From contig NC_007712.1 in assembly GCF_000010085.1 (NCBI RefSeq), forward strand, positions 3,038,001 to 3,102,000: a DNA stretch of 64,000 nucleotides, in the 5' to 3' direction. Below, in pieces: positions 23,980 to 34,574 of this stretch (its first letter is position 1; each line of letters begins with the position of its first letter). The notes under the pieces were generated by a model that did no database searches, was not told the origin of the DNA, and worked only from the letters and a program-made list of their open reading frames with translations. The position numbers were made by a program, and so were the translations under genes. The DNA is from Sodalis glossinidius str. 'morsitans'. GTDB taxonomy: Bacteria > Pseudomonadota > Gammaproteobacteria > Enterobacterales > Enterobacteriaceae.

Positions 23980-24723
23980 TTAAAACGCTAAATAAAATTC
24001 GCCGGCCAGGGTGCGAAACGCCAGCGTCCAGGCGCCCGACAGGTCGCGTAAAATCAGCGTATCATGAATTATCGGCATCGGCCGGCGCGTCAAGGCCAGC
24101 AGCAGCCGGTGCGGTTGCAAATTTGCTCTGTCGCTGACATCGGTGCGCCGCTGCACCCACCAGCCCTGTGCCAATGCGCGGGCAATGAGCGTCTCTCCGG
24201 CAGCATACGGCAGGATAAGCGCCAGCGTGCCGTCCTCTTCCAGCAGCGCGGTGGCGGCCGTCAGCAGCGCCTGATGGCTCAGGCTCCGGGTATAGCGTGC
24301 CCGCACACACACACAGGGGTAGCGCAGGCCGGCCCCACGTCAAAATAGGGCGGATTGCTGACGATCATTTTATAGCGCCATAACGCTCTGTCGACATAGG
24401 CGCAGATATCGCCCTCGACAACGCATAGGGACCTCGCCCAAGGGCTGGCGGCAAAATTGTCCCGCGCCTGACGGCAGGCGTCCGGGTCCAGTTCAACAGC
24501 CTCAATCGGAATAACGCCGTGCATACGCTGCGCCAGCATCAGCGCGACCAGGCCGCTGCCGGTGCCGATATCCAGCGCCCTGCCCGCCTCAATGACAGGC
24601 GCCCAGCAGCACACCATCGGTGCCGACTTTCATTGCGCACCGATCGTGGGCGACAAAAAACTGTTTAAAGGTAAATCCGTCCCGCCGCAGCGGTTTTGTG
24701 ACGGCCGTGGATAGCATATTCAT
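23980..24723 (-). pseudogene. trmN6: tRNA1(Val) (adenine(37)-N6)-methyltransferase, broken
   Basis: TrmN6 (YfiC) makes m6A37 in tRNA-Val. The start [19 protein letters not shown] follows an AGGAG site, then [20 protein letters not shown] and, after a frame change near 24600, LDIGTGSGLVALMLAQR (SAM site) and IVSNPPYFD (catalytic NPPY). A second frame change falls in a TG dinucleotide tract at about 24306-24317, after which ARYTRSLSHQALLTAA continues to the end. Two frameshifts flank the catalytic core, so no active enzyme is expected. Adjacent to srmB as in E. coli. Confidence 0.88.
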
Positions 24724-24831
24724 GTGGCTCCTGCAGGCGTATACCGCTACTTTAAAATAAACTGACGCGCAAAAACAGATGAAGATTACGTGGGATCCGT
24801 CTATAATCTGCGCCCCAACCAGAGGTAGCCC

Positions 24832-26175
24832 ATGACTGTAACCCAATTTTCCGAACTCGAGCTTCACGAAGACCTGCTCGCAGCCATAAGCGACAAAGGC
24901 TTTGAGCGCCCCACCGCCATTCAGGCTGAAGCTATTCCGGCAGCCATGGACGGACGTGACGTCTTGGGTTCGGCGCCGACCGGCACCGGCAAAACCGCCG
25001 CATATTTATTGCCGGTCTTGCAACATCTCCTTGATTTCCCTCGCAAGAAATCTGGTCCGCCGCGGGTTTTGATCGTCACCCCTACCCGCGAGCTGGCGAT
25101 GCAAGTAGCGGAACAGGCCAAACAGCTGGCCGCCCACACCCATCTGGATATCGCCACCATTACCGGCGGCGTGGCCTATATGAATCATGCGGAAGTGTTC
25201 AGCGAGAATCAGGATATCGTGGTGGCCACCACTGGTCGCCTGTTGCAGTACATCAAAGAAGAGAATTTTGACTGCCGGGCGGTTGAAACGCTGATTCTGG
25301 ACGAGGCGGATCGGATGCTGGATATGGGTTTTGCCCTGGACGTCGAGCAGATCGCCGCCGAAACACGCTGGCGCAAGCAGACGCTTTTGTTTTCGGCCAC
25401 GCTGGAAGGGAACGCGGTCAAGGATTTTGCCGGACGCCTGCTAAACGATCCAGTGGAGATCGACGCCTCGCCATCGCGTCGCGAGCGCAAAAAAATCGTG
25501 CAATGGTATTATCGCGCCGACGATCTGACGCATAAAACCGCCTTGCTTTGCAAGCTGCTTAAACAGCCTGAGGTCAGCAAAGCTATCGTCTTCGTCCGCA
25601 AACGCGAGCGGCTGCATGAGGTGGTAGGCTGGCTGCGCGACTCCGGCATTCCCTCATGTTATCTGGAGGGGGAACTGGTCCAGGCCAAACGCAATGAGGC
25701 CATCAAGCGCATAAGCGACGGCCGGATGAATGTTCTGGTAGCAACGGATGTCGCGGCGCGCGGTCTGGATATCGAGGACATCAGCCATGTCATCAATTTC
25801 GACCTGCCCGCGACGGCGGATGTTTATCTCCACCGGATAGGCCGCACCGCTCGCGCCGGCCGCAAAGGCTGCGCCATTTCGCTGGTGGAAACGCACGATC
25901 ATTTGCTGTTGGGAAAGATCAGTCGTTACCTTAACGAACCCTTAAAGGCTCGCACAATTGATGAATTGCGTCCCACCACGCGCGCCCCGGCAGAAAAGAT
26001 GAGCGGCAAGCCGTCAAAAAAAGTGTTGGCGAAGCGCAAAGAAAAGAAAGAACAGGCGCGGACGAAAGACAAAACCAAGGTGCGTTTGCGCGATAAAAAG
26101 AATATTGGCAAACGTCGTATGCCGAAAGTGGTGCCGGATGCCATAACCGTAACCAAGCCGGAAAGTGACGATTAA
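24832..26175 (+). CDS. srmB: ATP-dependent RNA helicase SrmB
   Basis: DEAD-box helicase acting early in 50S assembly. Q motif region FERPTAIQ, motif [10 protein letters not shown], motif II DEAD (LDEADRML), motif III SAT and motif [12 protein letters not shown] are all intact. The C-terminal tail (from about residue 370) is strongly basic ([19 protein letters not shown]), typical of RNA recruitment. 447 residues, normal. Divergent from the trmN6 remnant. Confidence 0.96.
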   Translation: MTVTQFSELELHEDLLAAISDKGFERPTAIQAEAIPAAMDGRDVLGSAPTGTGKTAAYLLPVLQHLLDFPRKKSGPPRVLIVTPTRELAMQVAEQAKQLAAHTHLDIATITGGVAYMNHAEVFSENQDIVVATTGRLLQYIKEENFDCRAVETLILDEADRMLDMGFALDVEQIAAETRWRKQTLLFSATLEGNAVKDFAGRLLNDPVEIDASPSRRERKKIVQWYYRADDLTHKTALLCKLLKQPEVSKAIVFVRKRERLHEVVGWLRDSGIPSCYLEGELVQAKRNEAIKRISDGRMNVLVATDVAARGLDIEDISHVINFDLPATADVYLHRIGRTARAGRKGCAISLVETHDHLLLGKISRYLNEPLKARTIDELRPTTRAPAEKMSGKPSKKVLAKRKEKKEQARTKDKTKVRLRDKKNIGKRRMPKVVPDAITVTKPESDD

Positions 26176-26737
26176 GCTGTCGCGCGACCGGCTACGATGG
26201 GATGTTGATAAAAACAGCAGCGGGCCAGTAAACGCAGCACGATAGAATGGATCTACCTCAATGAAAGCCGTGCTTTCGCGACGTTAGCGCGGTGCCCGCC
26301 GCCAACGTGTTATTAATAGTTAGCAAAAAGTAACCGGCATGTTGCACTCGTGATGAAAATAATAAAATTCGTTTTTTATCAATCAAATAATCGTCACCGC
26401 ACCTAGCGTCGTGACGTGTTCACTTTTGCCACGGCGGGACGATTTCATTCCCGGTCTGGGCCGCGATAAGCGCAATGAAACAGGGCCTTTTGGCGCTTAT
26501 CCACGGCACTTCGAGCCAAACGCCGCTTACGGCTGTCAGCTTTCAGCTCCGGGCTGCCGCCAACTCTAACCGCTGCCTTCACGAAGGCCGTGGTTTCACC
26601 GCGAATATACCTTTGCCCTGCGCATACGCGGTGAGCCTGCCTTCCGTATTCCTTTGCCTCGGAGGCCTAGGGTCTCGCCACCCTCCCTATTGAGCTGCTG
26701 TCGGCCCGGTACTCGCGTTGGCGCGAGTCCGTTTACA
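26176..26737. other. Non-coding stretch between srmB and grcA
   Basis: 562 bp in a convergent gap. Open frames here (26475-26693 plus, 26596-26859 minus) overlap each other and the grcA terminator and show no family features. A GC-rich hairpin CTCGCG-TTGG-CGCGAG lies near 26712-26727. Confidence 0.5.
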
Positions 26738-26762
26738 ATAAAAAAGGGGCCAAAGGCCCCTT
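26738..26762 (-). terminator. Intrinsic terminator of grcA
   Basis: On the minus strand AAGGGGCC-TTT-GGCCCC is followed by TTTTTTATT. It lies 20 bp after the grcA stop, a textbook rho-independent terminator. Confidence 0.9.
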
Positions 26763-26782
26763 GCACGCAGGATGCGCCGAGA

Positions 26783-27166
26783 TTACAAACTTTCGGTGAA
26801 GGTACGGGTAATAACATCCCGCTGCTGCTCTGGCGTGAGGGAATTGAAGCGCACCGCATAACCCGACACGCGGATAGTCAGTTGCGGATATTTTTCCGGA
26901 TTCGCGACGGCGTCTTCCAGCGTCTCGCAGCTCAGCACATTGACATTCAGATGTTGCCCGCCTTCGATGCGCACCACTTCCTTATGCTCTAGCGGAATTT
27001 CACGATACTCGAATTTGCCCAATTCATGCAGGGGAATTAACTGGTCGTCAGCGTAACCGGCAACGGCGACCAGGCAGCGTGCTTGTTTGTTAGTCTCATC
27101 CAGCAGCCAGAAAGAGTTTACCAGCGCTTTGTTTTCAGCCTCGGTAATTTGTGTTCCGATAATCAT
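26783..27166 (-). CDS. grcA: Autonomous glycyl radical cofactor GrcA (YfiD)
   Basis: Replaces the oxygen-damaged C-terminal segment of pyruvate formate-lyase and restores its glycyl radical. The radical motif [13 protein letters not shown] has Gly102, the same position as in E. coli. Length (127) is the same. Anaerobic induction is predicted by two FNR boxes upstream. Ends in a strong terminator. Confidence 0.97.
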   Translation of the reverse strand: MIIGTQITEAENKALVNSFWLLDETNKQARCLVAVAGYADDQLIPLHELGKFEYREIPLEHKEVVRIEGGQHLNVNVLSCETLEDAVANPEKYPQLTIRVSGYAVRFNSLTPEQQRDVITRTFTESL

Positions 27167-27263
27167 AGATGCCTCCGTGGTAGGGGTACCATACTGCGTC
27201 CAGACACGTGCCGTTCATCATTTAGCCTGCCTGGACATTTGGTAAAACCAATTTCTAAAACTA

Positions 27264-27269
27264 ATTATA
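27264..27269 (-). promoter_or_regulatory. -10 element of the grcA promoter
   Basis: A perfect TATAAT on the minus strand, preceded by GTG. It predicts a start near 27257, which places the first FNR box at about -43 (class II position). Confidence 0.6.
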
Positions 27270-27293
27270 CACCCGCCAACCGGGGCCGATACT

Positions 27294-27307
27294 TTGATTT
27301 AAATCAA
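27294..27307 (-). promoter_or_regulatory. FNR box I of grcA
   Basis: TTGAT-TTAA-ATCAA is a perfect FNR half-site dyad, centred about 43 bp before the predicted transcription start. Confidence 0.8.
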
Positions 27308-27345
27308 TCTCTGAGGGAAAGTGGTGACCTTCCTGCGCAAACTTA

Positions 27346-27359
27346 TTGATTTAGATCAA
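27346..27359 (-). promoter_or_regulatory. FNR box II of grcA
   Basis: TTGAT-CTAA-ATCAA on the minus strand is a second perfect dyad, 52 bp upstream of box I centre to centre. E. coli yfiD has the same two-box layout with about 53 bp spacing; there the upstream box lowers expression under full anaerobiosis. Confidence 0.78.
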
Positions 27360-27481
27360 TTTTAAAAGCCGCCTTAATCCTGTTGCAAAGGCGATAATTT
27401 CCGTCATGACGGGGCGGGAAAACGTTTAACCCGCAGTGAGAAAACGTTAAGCTTATGCCAGTCACTATCATGGAGCGTATC

Positions 27482-28165
27482 ATGACGCAAATGCTCACCT
27501 GGCGCGATGCTCTCGCACAGGAAAAAACTCTGCCCTATTTCCAGGAAACGCTGGCGTTTGTCGCCAGAGAGCGGGCGGCGGGAATGACTGTCTATCCGCC
27601 AGCCAAAGATGTGTTTAATGCTTTTCGTTTCACGGAACTGAACGCGGTGAAAGTGGTGATCCTCGGCCAGGATCCGTACCACGGCCCCAATCAGGCCCAC
27701 GGTCTTTCTTTTTCGGTCAAGCCAGGCGTGCCCGCCCCGCCTTCGCTGGTCAATATTTATAAAGAGCTGGCCAGCGACATTCCCGGCTTTGTTATCCCGA
27801 ACCATGGCTGTCTGCAAAGCTGGGCGCAACAGGGTGTGATGCTGCTCAATACGGTATTGACGGTGGAGGCGGGTAAAGCGCATTCCCACGCCAGTCTGGG
27901 CTGGGAGACCTTTACCGACAAGGTCATCAAGGTCCTCAACGCGCAGCGTGAAGGCATCGTTTTTCTACTGTGGGGCTCCCATGCCCAGAAAAAAGGCACG
28001 ATTATCGACCCCAAACGCCACCATGTGCTTAAAGCGCCGCATCCCTCGCCGCTATCTGCCCATCGCGGCTTTCTTGGCTGCCGCCATTTCTCCCGGGCCA
28101 ATGCGCTATTGGAACAGCAAGGCCAACAGCCCATTGATTGGACGCCGACGTTGCCGGCGGCGTGA
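27482..28165 (+). CDS. ung: Uracil-DNA glycosylase
   Basis: Removes uracil from DNA to start base excision repair. The water-activating motif GQDPYHG and the minor-groove loop HPSPLS are intact. The start at 27482 ([11 protein letters not shown]) has GGAG six bases upstream and fits E. coli; an in-frame ATG at 27455 would add nine residues. 227 residues, normal. Divergent from grcA, the conserved pair. The 243 bp before grpE contain nothing I recognise. Confidence 0.96.
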   Translation: MTQMLTWRDALAQEKTLPYFQETLAFVARERAAGMTVYPPAKDVFNAFRFTELNAVKVVILGQDPYHGPNQAHGLSFSVKPGVPAPPSLVNIYKELASDIPGFVIPNHGCLQSWAQQGVMLLNTVLTVEAGKAHSHASLGWETFTDKVIKVLNAQREGIVFLLWGSHAQKKGTIIDPKRHHVLKAPHPSPLSAHRGFLGCRHFSRANALLEQQGQQPIDWTPTLPAA

Positions 28166-28408
28166 TGGCACATCATCCTGCGCACGCAAAACAGGGCACG
28201 AAAGATAATAGCACAGGCGCAGCGGTACAAAATGCGGCCGGCTTTTTGAGCCTTCTAGCGGCAGCGGTTAAAAAGCGGGTGGGCGTTGCAACGTAATACT
28301 ATTGTGGGGGCCGTTAAGGGCGGTCGCTGGCCGCCGGTCTATGCTTTTATCAACGGCGGCGGCTATCGGGGTGGCCCCTCCCGCCGCGGGCGGCAGGAGG
28401 GAAAAACG

Positions 28409-28999
28409 TCAGCTTTTGGCTTTCGATACCGCAACCATTGCCGGGCGGATAAGCCGGCCATTGAGGGTGTAGCCTTTTTGCATCACCATCATCACTTGGT
28501 TGGGCTCATGCTCGTCGGACTCCAGCATCGTCATCGCCTGATGCACCTCGGGGTTAAACGGCACGTGCGTGTCTCCCACCACATCCAGGCCGAATTTGCG
28601 TACCGCGTCCAGCAACGATTTGAGCGTCAGCTCGATTCCCTCAATCGTGGACGCCAGCTCGGCGTTAGCTTTATCCGACATATCCAGCGCGCGCTCTAAA
28701 TTATCGATAACCGGCAACAGTTCACCGGCGAAACGTTCCAGCGCAAATTTATGCGCCTTCTCGACATCCTGTTCACTGCGGCGACGCACGTTTTCCATTT
28801 CCGCCTTGGCGCGCAGCACGCTATCGTGCTCACGCTGTTGCGCCTGGCTTAACGCCGCTTCCAATTCAGCAATACGCTCATCTCGCGGATCCACAACATC
28901 AACCGTCTCAGGCGCCGCTTCCGCTTGCTGCCCTTGCTCCATTTCACTCTCTTGTGAGACTTGCTCGTCAGGGGTGTTCTGTTCTTTACTACTCATCAT
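28409..28999 (-). CDS. grpE: Nucleotide exchange factor GrpE
   Basis: Releases ADP from DnaK in the Hsp70 cycle. The N-terminus ([12 protein letters not shown]) and the long coiled coil (about 40-90) are followed by [17 protein letters not shown] and the C-terminal beta domain with [19 protein letters not shown]. 196 residues, normal. Either of two adjacent ATGs may be used. A near-perfect sigma-32 promoter lies upstream. Divergent from nadK, as in E. coli. Confidence 0.96.
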   Translation of the reverse strand: MMSSKEQNTPDEQVSQESEMEQGQQAEAAPETVDVVDPRDERIAELEAALSQAQQREHDSVLRAKAEMENVRRRSEQDVEKAHKFALERFAGELLPVIDNLERALDMSDKANAELASTIEGIELTLKSLLDAVRKFGLDVVGDTHVPFNPEVHQAMTMLESDEHEPNQVMMVMQKGYTLNGRLIRPAMVAVSKAKS

Positions 29000-29042
29000 G
29001 AGTTTTCTCCGCGGTTCAGCATTATTCTCGCTCGTCCGGTTA

Positions 29043-29072
29043 TTATGGGGATGAATAGCGGGGATTCAAGGG
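29043..29072 (-). promoter_or_regulatory. Heat-shock (sigma-32) promoter of grpE
   Basis: On the minus strand CCCTTGAA is followed after 14 bp by CCCCATAA. This fits the sigma-32 consensus (CTTGAA, 13-15 bp, CCCCATNT) and resembles the E. coli grpE promoter. It lies about 45 bp upstream of the start codon. Confidence 0.85.
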
Positions 29073-29120
29073 ATGACGCATAATGAAGCTTGCAAAAATA
29101 CGCCGGGGATCAGCAATCAA

Positions 29121-29999
29121 ATGACTAGCACTTTTCAGACTATAGGCATCGTCGGCCATCCGCGTCACCCCAATGCGCTGGCCACGCATGAGACACTGTA
29201 CCACTGGCTGAACGAAAAAGGGTACCACGTTATCATGGAACATCAGATCGCCCGCTATCTGGCGTTGCACGAAGCCATTACCGGCAGTTTGGCCGATATC
29301 GGTCAGCAGGCCGATCTGGCAATCGTGATCGGCGGCGATGGCAACATGCTCGGCGCGGCGCGCATTTTGGCGCGCTACGATATTAAAGTTATTGGTATCA
29401 ACCGTGGCAATCTCGGCTTTTTGACCGACCTCGATCCCGACTCGGCGCTGGCGCAATTATCCGACGTTCTGGCAGGTCACTTTCGCAGTGAAAAACGCTT
29501 TTTGCTGGAAGCCCAGGTTTGCCGGGGCGATGTGTGCGGCAGATTAAGCAGCTCCATTAACGAGGTGGTTCTGCATCCCGGCAAGGTGGCGCACATGATC
29601 GAATTCGAGGTCTATATTGATGATACCTTCGCCTTTTCCCAGCGTTCCGACGGCCTTATCATCGCCACGCCAACCGGCTCCACAGCATATTCCCTTTCCG
29701 CCGGCGGTCCTATACTTACTCCGCTGGTGGATGCTATTGCATTGGTGCCGATGTTTCCCCATACCCTCTCCTCGCGCCCGCTGGTGATTAACGGCGGCAG
29801 CACGATACGGTTGAAATTTTCCCAACTGACGCCGGACCTGGAAATCAGCTGCGACAGTCAGATAGCGCTGCCGATCCAGGATGGCGAGGAGATTTTTATT
29901 CGCCGTAGCGACTATTATCTCGATTTAATTCACCCCAATGATTACAATTATTTCAACACGTTAAGTAGCAAATTAGGCTGGTCGAAAAAATTATTCTAA
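29121..29999 (+). CDS. nadK: NAD kinase
   Basis: Phosphorylates NAD to NADP. The GGDG motif ([13 protein letters not shown]) and the second signature [16 protein letters not shown] are intact, and the last residues LGWSKKLF match E. coli. The start at 29121 ([17 protein letters not shown]) aligns with the family; the frame is open upstream to 29073. 292 residues, normal. Confidence 0.95.
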   Translation: MTSTFQTIGIVGHPRHPNALATHETLYHWLNEKGYHVIMEHQIARYLALHEAITGSLADIGQQADLAIVIGGDGNMLGAARILARYDIKVIGINRGNLGFLTDLDPDSALAQLSDVLAGHFRSEKRFLLEAQVCRGDVCGRLSSSINEVVLHPGKVAHMIEFEVYIDDTFAFSQRSDGLIIATPTGSTAYSLSAGGPILTPLVDAIALVPMFPHTLSSRPLVINGGSTIRLKFSQLTPDLEISCDSQIALPIQDGEEIFIRRSDYYLDLIHPNDYNYFNTLSSKLGWSKKLF

Positions 30000-30020
30000 A
30001 TTTTGGCCGCCGCCGCTTTA

Positions 30021-30036
30021 CTGTATAAAAAAACAG
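30021..30036 (+). promoter_or_regulatory. LexA (SOS) box of recN
   Basis: CTGTATAAAAAAACAG keeps both CTGT and ACAG half-sites at the right spacing within TTTACTGT...ACAGTTTA. A TATACT -10-like element follows at 30039-30044. It lies 51 bp before the recN ATG. Confidence 0.8.
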
Positions 30037-30086
30037 TTTATACTATGATTAACTACAGCGGTGTGTTTATATACAGAAAGGTAACT

Positions 30087-31748
30087 ATGCTGGCTCAATT
30101 GACCATTGCCAATTTCGCCATTGTGCGCGCGTTAACGATTGATTTTCAGTCGGGGATGAGCGTGATTACCGGTGAGACCGGGGCAGGGAAATCCATTGCG
30201 ATCGATGCGCTCGGTCTGTGTCTCGGAGGCCGTTCCGAGGCCAGCATGGTACGGCCCGACGCCGCCAGGGCGGATATTTGCGCGCGTTTCTTGCTCAACG
30301 ATACCCCCTTGGCCGCCCGCTGGCTGGTCGATAACGCGCTCGATAACGGCAATGAATGCCTGATGCGCCGCGTGGTAAACCAGGACGGTCGCTCACGCGG
30401 CTTTATCAACGGTATGCCGGTGCCGCTGTCACAGTTGCGCGAGCTAGGCCAATTCCTGATTCAGATTCACGGTCAGCACGCCCACCAGCTGATGCTGCGT
30501 CCCGATCACCAAAAGCGCTTGCTGGACGCCTACGCTTGTGAGAAAGACCTCCAGCAGGCCATGGCGGCCGCCTACCGCCAGTGGCACCAAAGCTGCCTGG
30601 ATCTCGCCAGCGCGCGCCAGCAGGCCGCCGAACGCGACGCTAGGCGCGAGCTGCTGCAGTATCAATTGAAAGAGTTGAACGAATTCGCGCCGGTTGCGGA
30701 CGAATACGAGCAGATTGATCAAGAGTACAAGCGGCTGGCAAACAGCGGGCAGCTGATTACCACCACACAGCAAACGCTGGAGCTTTTGAGCGAAAGCGAC
30801 GAGGCTAATCTGCTCAGCCAGCTGCACGCCGCCCGTCAGGTGATGAGCGAGCTGGTTACGCTGGATGCGTCCCTCTCCGACGTGATGACGCTGCTGGAGG
30901 ATGCCGCTATCCAGCTTACCGAAGCGAGCAATGAGCTGCGTCATTACGGCGATCGTATCGATCTTGATCCCGGTCGCCTGCATGAGCTGGAGCAACGCCT
31001 GTCGCGTCAAATCAGTCTGGCTCGTAAGCATCATGTGAAACCGGAAGCCCTGGCACAGCACCATCAGCAGCTCCTGCGAGAACAGGAGGCTATGGTGCAG
31101 CACGACGCCTGCGCCGACACACTGGCCGAGGCGGTCGAGCGTCACCATCAGCAAGCGATGAATCTCGCCCGCCAGCTCCACCAGCGCCGTGCTGAGCACG
31201 CCGGCAGCCTGGCCGGCTATATCACCCACAGCATGCATGAGCTGTCCCTGCCGCACGGTAAGCTGGCCATTGAAGTGCATTTCCAGCCTGAGCAACTTAA
31301 CGCCGACGGCGCCGATCGCGTGGAGTTCATGGTGACCACCAACCCCGGCCAGCCGCTACAGCCGCTGGCAAAAGTGGCCTCCGGCGGCGAGCTATCCCGC
31401 ATTGCGCTGGCGATACAGGTCATTACCACCCGCAAAATGGACACGCCGGCGCTGATCTTTGACGAAATCGACGTAGGCATCAGCGGGCCGACGGCCGCTA
31501 TCGTGGGCAAAATGCTGCGTCAGTTGGGCGAATCCACCCAGGTGATATGCGTGACGCATTTACCACAGGTTGCCGGATTCGGGCATTATCACTTTTTCGT
31601 CAGTAAAAATACCGACGGCAGCGCCACCGAAACGCAAATGCTGGCGCTGGATAAAAAAGCCCGGCTGCGGGAGCTGGCGCGCCTGTTGGGCGGCAGCGAA
31701 GTCACAAAAAATACGCTGGCGAACGCTAGGGAGCTGCTTGCCGCTTAG
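30087..31748 (+). CDS. recN: DNA repair protein RecN
   Basis: SMC-like ATPase for double-strand break repair. Walker A GETGAGKS is near residue 30, a central coiled coil spans about 150-380, and the signature [12 protein letters not shown] and Walker [13 protein letters not shown] are near the C-terminus. The start [13 protein letters not shown] matches E. coli; 553 residues. The upstream LexA box predicts SOS induction. Confidence 0.96.
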   Translation: MLAQLTIANFAIVRALTIDFQSGMSVITGETGAGKSIAIDALGLCLGGRSEASMVRPDAARADICARFLLNDTPLAARWLVDNALDNGNECLMRRVVNQDGRSRGFINGMPVPLSQLRELGQFLIQIHGQHAHQLMLRPDHQKRLLDAYACEKDLQQAMAAAYRQWHQSCLDLASARQQAAERDARRELLQYQLKELNEFAPVADEYEQIDQEYKRLANSGQLITTTQQTLELLSESDEANLLSQLHAARQVMSELVTLDASLSDVMTLLEDAAIQLTEASNELRHYGDRIDLDPGRLHELEQRLSRQISLARKHHVKPEALAQHHQQLLREQEAMVQHDACADTLAEAVERHHQQAMNLARQLHQRRAEHAGSLAGYITHSMHELSLPHGKLAIEVHFQPEQLNADGADRVEFMVTTNPGQPLQPLAKVASGGELSRIALAIQVITTRKMDTPALIFDEIDVGISGPTAAIVGKMLRQLGESTQVICVTHLPQVAGFGHYHFFVSKNTDGSATETQMLALDKKARLRELARLLGGSEVTKNTLANARELLAA

Positions 31749-31861
31749 AAAAGCTCAACTTTTTTCTCATCCTGCGGTCATAGATGGGCCTTGCAGAGGT
31801 TCCCAACACCGGCAAGGTCTATTATCATCGGCATCCTATGCCCAAAAGGAATGTGATTATT

Positions 31862-32212
31862 ATGAGCTGTAAGACGTTGACTGCTGCTACTGTCATTGTG
31901 CTGATGTTTACCGCCGGTTGCTCCGTATTCGAGAGAGTGGTTTATCGTCCCGACATCAATCAGGGCAATTATCTGACCGCAGCTGACGTCGCCAAAATAC
32001 ACACCGGCATGACCAAGCAGCAGGTGGCCTATACCCTTGGCACTTCAATGATGAAGGATCCGTTCGGCTCGAACACCTGGTATTACATTTTCCGCCGCGA
32101 ACCGGGCCATGAAGCGGTCTCGCAGCAAACTCTGACGCTGACCTTTAACAGCAGCGACATCCTGACGCATATAGACAACAAACCGACGCTCGAAGGCCCC
32201 AGCACCAGTTAA
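31862..32212 (+). CDS. bamE: Outer membrane assembly lipoprotein BamE
   Basis: Lipoprotein of the BAM complex inserting beta-barrel proteins. The signal peptide ends in a lipobox (LMFTAGC, Cys20). The SmpA/OmlA fold follows, with [12 protein letters not shown] and [13 protein letters not shown]. The start at 31862 gives MSCKTLTAA as in E. coli; 116 residues. Convergent with rnfH-ratA. Confidence 0.95.
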   Translation: MSCKTLTAATVIVLMFTAGCSVFERVVYRPDINQGNYLTAADVAKIHTGMTKQQVAYTLGTSMMKDPFGSNTWYYIFRREPGHEAVSQQTLTLTFNSSDILTHIDNKPTLEGPSTS

Positions 32213-32244
32213 TAAGTGGCGTTAACCGATACTATGGCGGCGAG

Positions 32245-32529
32245 TTATTTTCGCGTGCGATCCGCGCGCTGACGGCGCAGTTCCTTGGGATCGATAAGCA
32301 ACGGCCGGTAGATCTCCACCCGGTCGCCGTCACTGAGTGTATCCTCCAATTTGGCGGGCCGGCTGAAGATGCCCACTTTATTCACGCTGAGATCGATATC
32401 CTGCCGTAGTGCCAGAAGACCCGATGCGTGAATCGCCTGCTCCAGGGTACTCCCCTCCTCCAGCACCAGCTGTCGCAGATACTGGCGCTCCGGCAGGGCG
32501 TAAACGACCTCGACCCGGATGTCAGGCAT
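32245..32529 (-). CDS. rnfH: RnfH family protein (ubiquitin-like fold)
   Basis: Small beta-grasp protein, often next to ratA. Characteristic motifs are [23 protein letters not shown] and [19 protein letters not shown]. The start at 32529 (MPDIRVEV) overlaps the ratA end by 8 bp; 94 residues, normal. The molecular role is not settled in the literature. Confidence 0.93.
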   Translation of the reverse strand: MPDIRVEVVYALPERQYLRQLVLEEGSTLEQAIHASGLLALRQDIDLSVNKVGIFSRPAKLEDTLSDGDRVEIYRPLLIDPKELRRQRADRTRK

Positions 32530-32956
32530 GGTAAACCTCTTTGGCCCGGCGGGTGAACGCCATGACCATGCTGTTCGCCATCTCCTTGAAAATACGCCCA
32601 AACGCCAGTTCAATCAGCTTGCTCTTGAATTCAAAATCGAGATGGAATTCAACCTTGCTGGTCTCTTCGCTAAGGGGGATGAAACGCCAGTCGCCAGCAA
32701 AGGAGCTGAAGGGGCCTTCCACCAAGCGCATCACAATACTCTGATTTTCAGTGATAACATTGCGGGTGGTGAAGGATTTGCTTATGCCCGCTTTAGAGAC
32801 ATTCATCTCTGCGGTCAGTTCGCTGCCGTTCTGCTCAAGCACCCGGCTGGCGGTACAGCCTGGAATGAATTCCGGATAGGCGCTGATATTATTAACCAAG
32901 GCGAACATTTGCTTTGCGCTATAAGGAACCAGCGCGGAGCGCGTAATATGAGGCAT
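32522..32956 (-). CDS. ratA: START/polyketide cyclase-like protein RatA
   Basis: Coq10/START-fold protein. In E. coli it was reported as a ribosome-association toxin, while related proteins help ubiquinone function; the native role is debated. [28 protein letters not shown] is diagnostic (read in parts). 144 residues, E. coli 158 with an alternative start. Overlaps rnfH and is divergent from smpB. Confidence 0.93.
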   Translation of the reverse strand: MPHITRSALVPYSAKQMFALVNNISAYPEFIPGCTASRVLEQNGSELTAEMNVSKAGISKSFTTRNVITENQSIVMRLVEGPFSSFAGDWRFIPLSEETSKVEFHLDFEFKSKLIELAFGRIFKEMANSMVMAFTRRAKEVYHA

Positions 32957-33115
32957 AATCTTTCCTGTTTTTATCGATTCACCCTAATATTATCATTTAT
33001 CTCCAACGAGACAAAAAGACCATTACGTGCTCTATGCCACGTCCGTGATCAAAAGCCCGTACGCCTTAGAGGAAAGCCTTTCTTCCCCGAGGTTAACTGT
33101 ATAATATTGAGCACT

Positions 33116-33598
33116 ATGACAAAGAAAAAAGAACACAAACCCGGTTCAGCTACCATTGCGCAAAACAAACGCGCCCGACACGAATACTTTATAGAACAGG
33201 AGTTCGAGGCGGGACTCTCGCTGCAGGGATGGGAAGTGAAATCGCTACGCGCCGGCAAAGCGAACATCGGCGATAGCTATGTGCTGCTTAAAGACGGCGA
33301 GGCCTATCTTTTTGGCGCCACCTTCCAACCGTTGACGGTGGCTTCTTCGCATGTGGTCTGTGACCCGATGCGAACCCGCAAGCTTTTGCTTAATAAGCGT
33401 GAACTAGATTCACTGTTCGGCCGCGTAAACCGCGAAGGCTACACCGTTGTGGCGCTCTCGCTGTATTGGAAAAACGCGTGGGTAAAAGTGAAAATCGGCG
33501 TGGCGAAGGGTAAAAAAGAGTACGATAAACGAACAGATATCAAGGAACGCGAATGGCAGTTGGATAAGTCGCGCATTATGAAGCACGCCAGCCGATAG
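33116..33598 (+). CDS. smpB: SsrA-binding protein SmpB
   Basis: Binds tmRNA and delivers it to stalled ribosomes. The OB core ([20 protein letters not shown]) and basic tail ([17 protein letters not shown]) are typical. 160 residues as in E. coli. The frame is open far upstream across ratA, but the ATG at 33116 gives the family N-terminus [25 protein letters not shown] lies at 33100-33105. It is 45 bp upstream of ssrA, its RNA partner. Confidence 0.97.
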   Translation: MTKKKEHKPGSATIAQNKRARHEYFIEQEFEAGLSLQGWEVKSLRAGKANIGDSYVLLKDGEAYLFGATFQPLTVASSHVVCDPMRTRKLLLNKRELDSLFGRVNREGYTVVALSLYWKNAWVKVKIGVAKGKKEYDKRTDIKEREWQLDKSRIMKHASR

Positions 33599-33600
33599 CG

Positions 33601-33629
33601 TTGCCCTGCCACTGTAAGTTTGCTATAAT
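33601..33629 (+). promoter_or_regulatory. ssrA promoter
   Basis: TTGCCC (33601-33606), a 17-bp spacer and TGCTATAAT with an extended -10 (TATAAT at 33624-33629). It predicts a start about 8 bp before the mature tmRNA 5' end, consistent with RNase P processing. Confidence 0.75.
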
Positions 33630-33643
33630 GAAATTAAAAACTT

Positions 33644-34027
33644 GGGGCTGATCCTGGACTCGACGGGATTTGCGAAACCTAAGGTGCATGCCGAGGTGAG
33701 GCTGGCCTCGTAAAAAACCTCAAAAAAATAATTGCAAACGACTCGCAATTCGAATCTAACGCTGCTTTAGCAGCTTAATCAGCTTAATAACCTGAAGATT
33801 CCCTCTCTCCCTAGCCTCCTCTCTTAGGACGGGGATAAAGAGAGGTCAAACCCAAAAGAGATCGCGTGGATGTCCTGCCTGGGGCTGAAGCGTTAAAACT
33901 AATCAGGCTAGTTTGTTAGTGGCGTGTCCGTCCGCAGCTGACAGGTGAATGTAAAGACTGGACTAAGCATGTAGTGCCGAAGGCGTAGAAATTCCGGACG
34001 CGGGTTCAAATCCCGCCAGCTCCACCA
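33644..34027 (+). ncRNA. ssrA: Transfer-messenger RNA
   Basis: Rescues stalled ribosomes and tags nascent peptides for degradation. The 5' end GGGGCTGATCCTGGACTCGA and the 3' end CGGGTTCAAATCCCGCCAGC...TCCACCA form the tRNA-Ala-like part with encoded CCA. The pseudoknot regions match E. coli closely. The resume codon is GCA at 33734 and the tag reads ANDSQFESNAALAA before TAA at 33776-33778, 14 residues instead of the usual enterobacterial 10 (ANDENYALAA). The ALAA end needed by ClpXP is kept. Being a common phage integration site, its 3' end may be the prophage attachment site. Confidence 0.97.
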
Positions 34028-34574
34028 CTTTTAGTAGGACAGTACCATGACAATGCTTTATAAAACAAAACACTAAATAGATGATGCAGACACCGAAGGG
34101 ACTAAAAAGGGTACGCAAAAGAGCCGCGAGTTTTCGCTGCTTTAATCATAGGTGCATTCCCAATCTTCGAGGAAGATGTTAGATATTGTTCAAGTTTTAA
34201 ATGAACTATTAGCAATACTGCAATAGCTATCGTAGGCTGGCTGCTCTAGAACCAATAAAGCGGCCATCAAACCTGATAGCTTTGCGGTTTTTTTATACCC
34301 GTAAAACGGTATAGCCACATCCGAACCCCGGGCAGCAAGGCTTAGTGCTATAACCCAGAAAGGAAGAGTTGATACCATGCTATTAATGGCTGTTACTATA
34401 ATCCACAGCTCATTTCTACTTGCCAACTACGCCAATATTGCTCAGATTCGACCGCTGAGCGCCCCATGTTTGACCAATGTAAATCCCACGTTCTCTACGA
34501 CATTTCAATACCTCTTGCTACCCGATAAGCAGAAACGTTAAGGTACTGTACTCTGTGCCAGAGTCGGTGTAAAT
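34028..34574. other. Accessory stretch after ssrA
   Basis: 547 bp without a confident gene. A minus-strand frame at 34190-34426 (TTG start, 78 codons) encodes a hydrophobic peptide with two possible membrane spans (WIIVTAINSMVSTLPFWVIALS); I do not recognise it and it may be debris. No integrase remnant is visible beside the tmRNA end. Confidence 0.4.

Noticed and set aside
26475..26859. Short overlapping frames between srmB and grcA
   Set aside because: One runs through the grcA terminator hairpin; neither has a ribosome-binding site or family match.
30444..31295. 283-codon minus-strand frame inside recN
   Set aside because: Antisense shadow of the RecN coiled coil.
32519..33115. Extended N-terminus of SmpB
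   Set aside because: The upstream open frame is antisense to ratA; ATG 33116 gives the conserved SmpB start.
33644..34027. tRNA gene at 33960-34027
   Set aside because: The tRNA-like 3' part belongs to tmRNA. No stand-alone tRNA or rRNA gene was recognised in the window.
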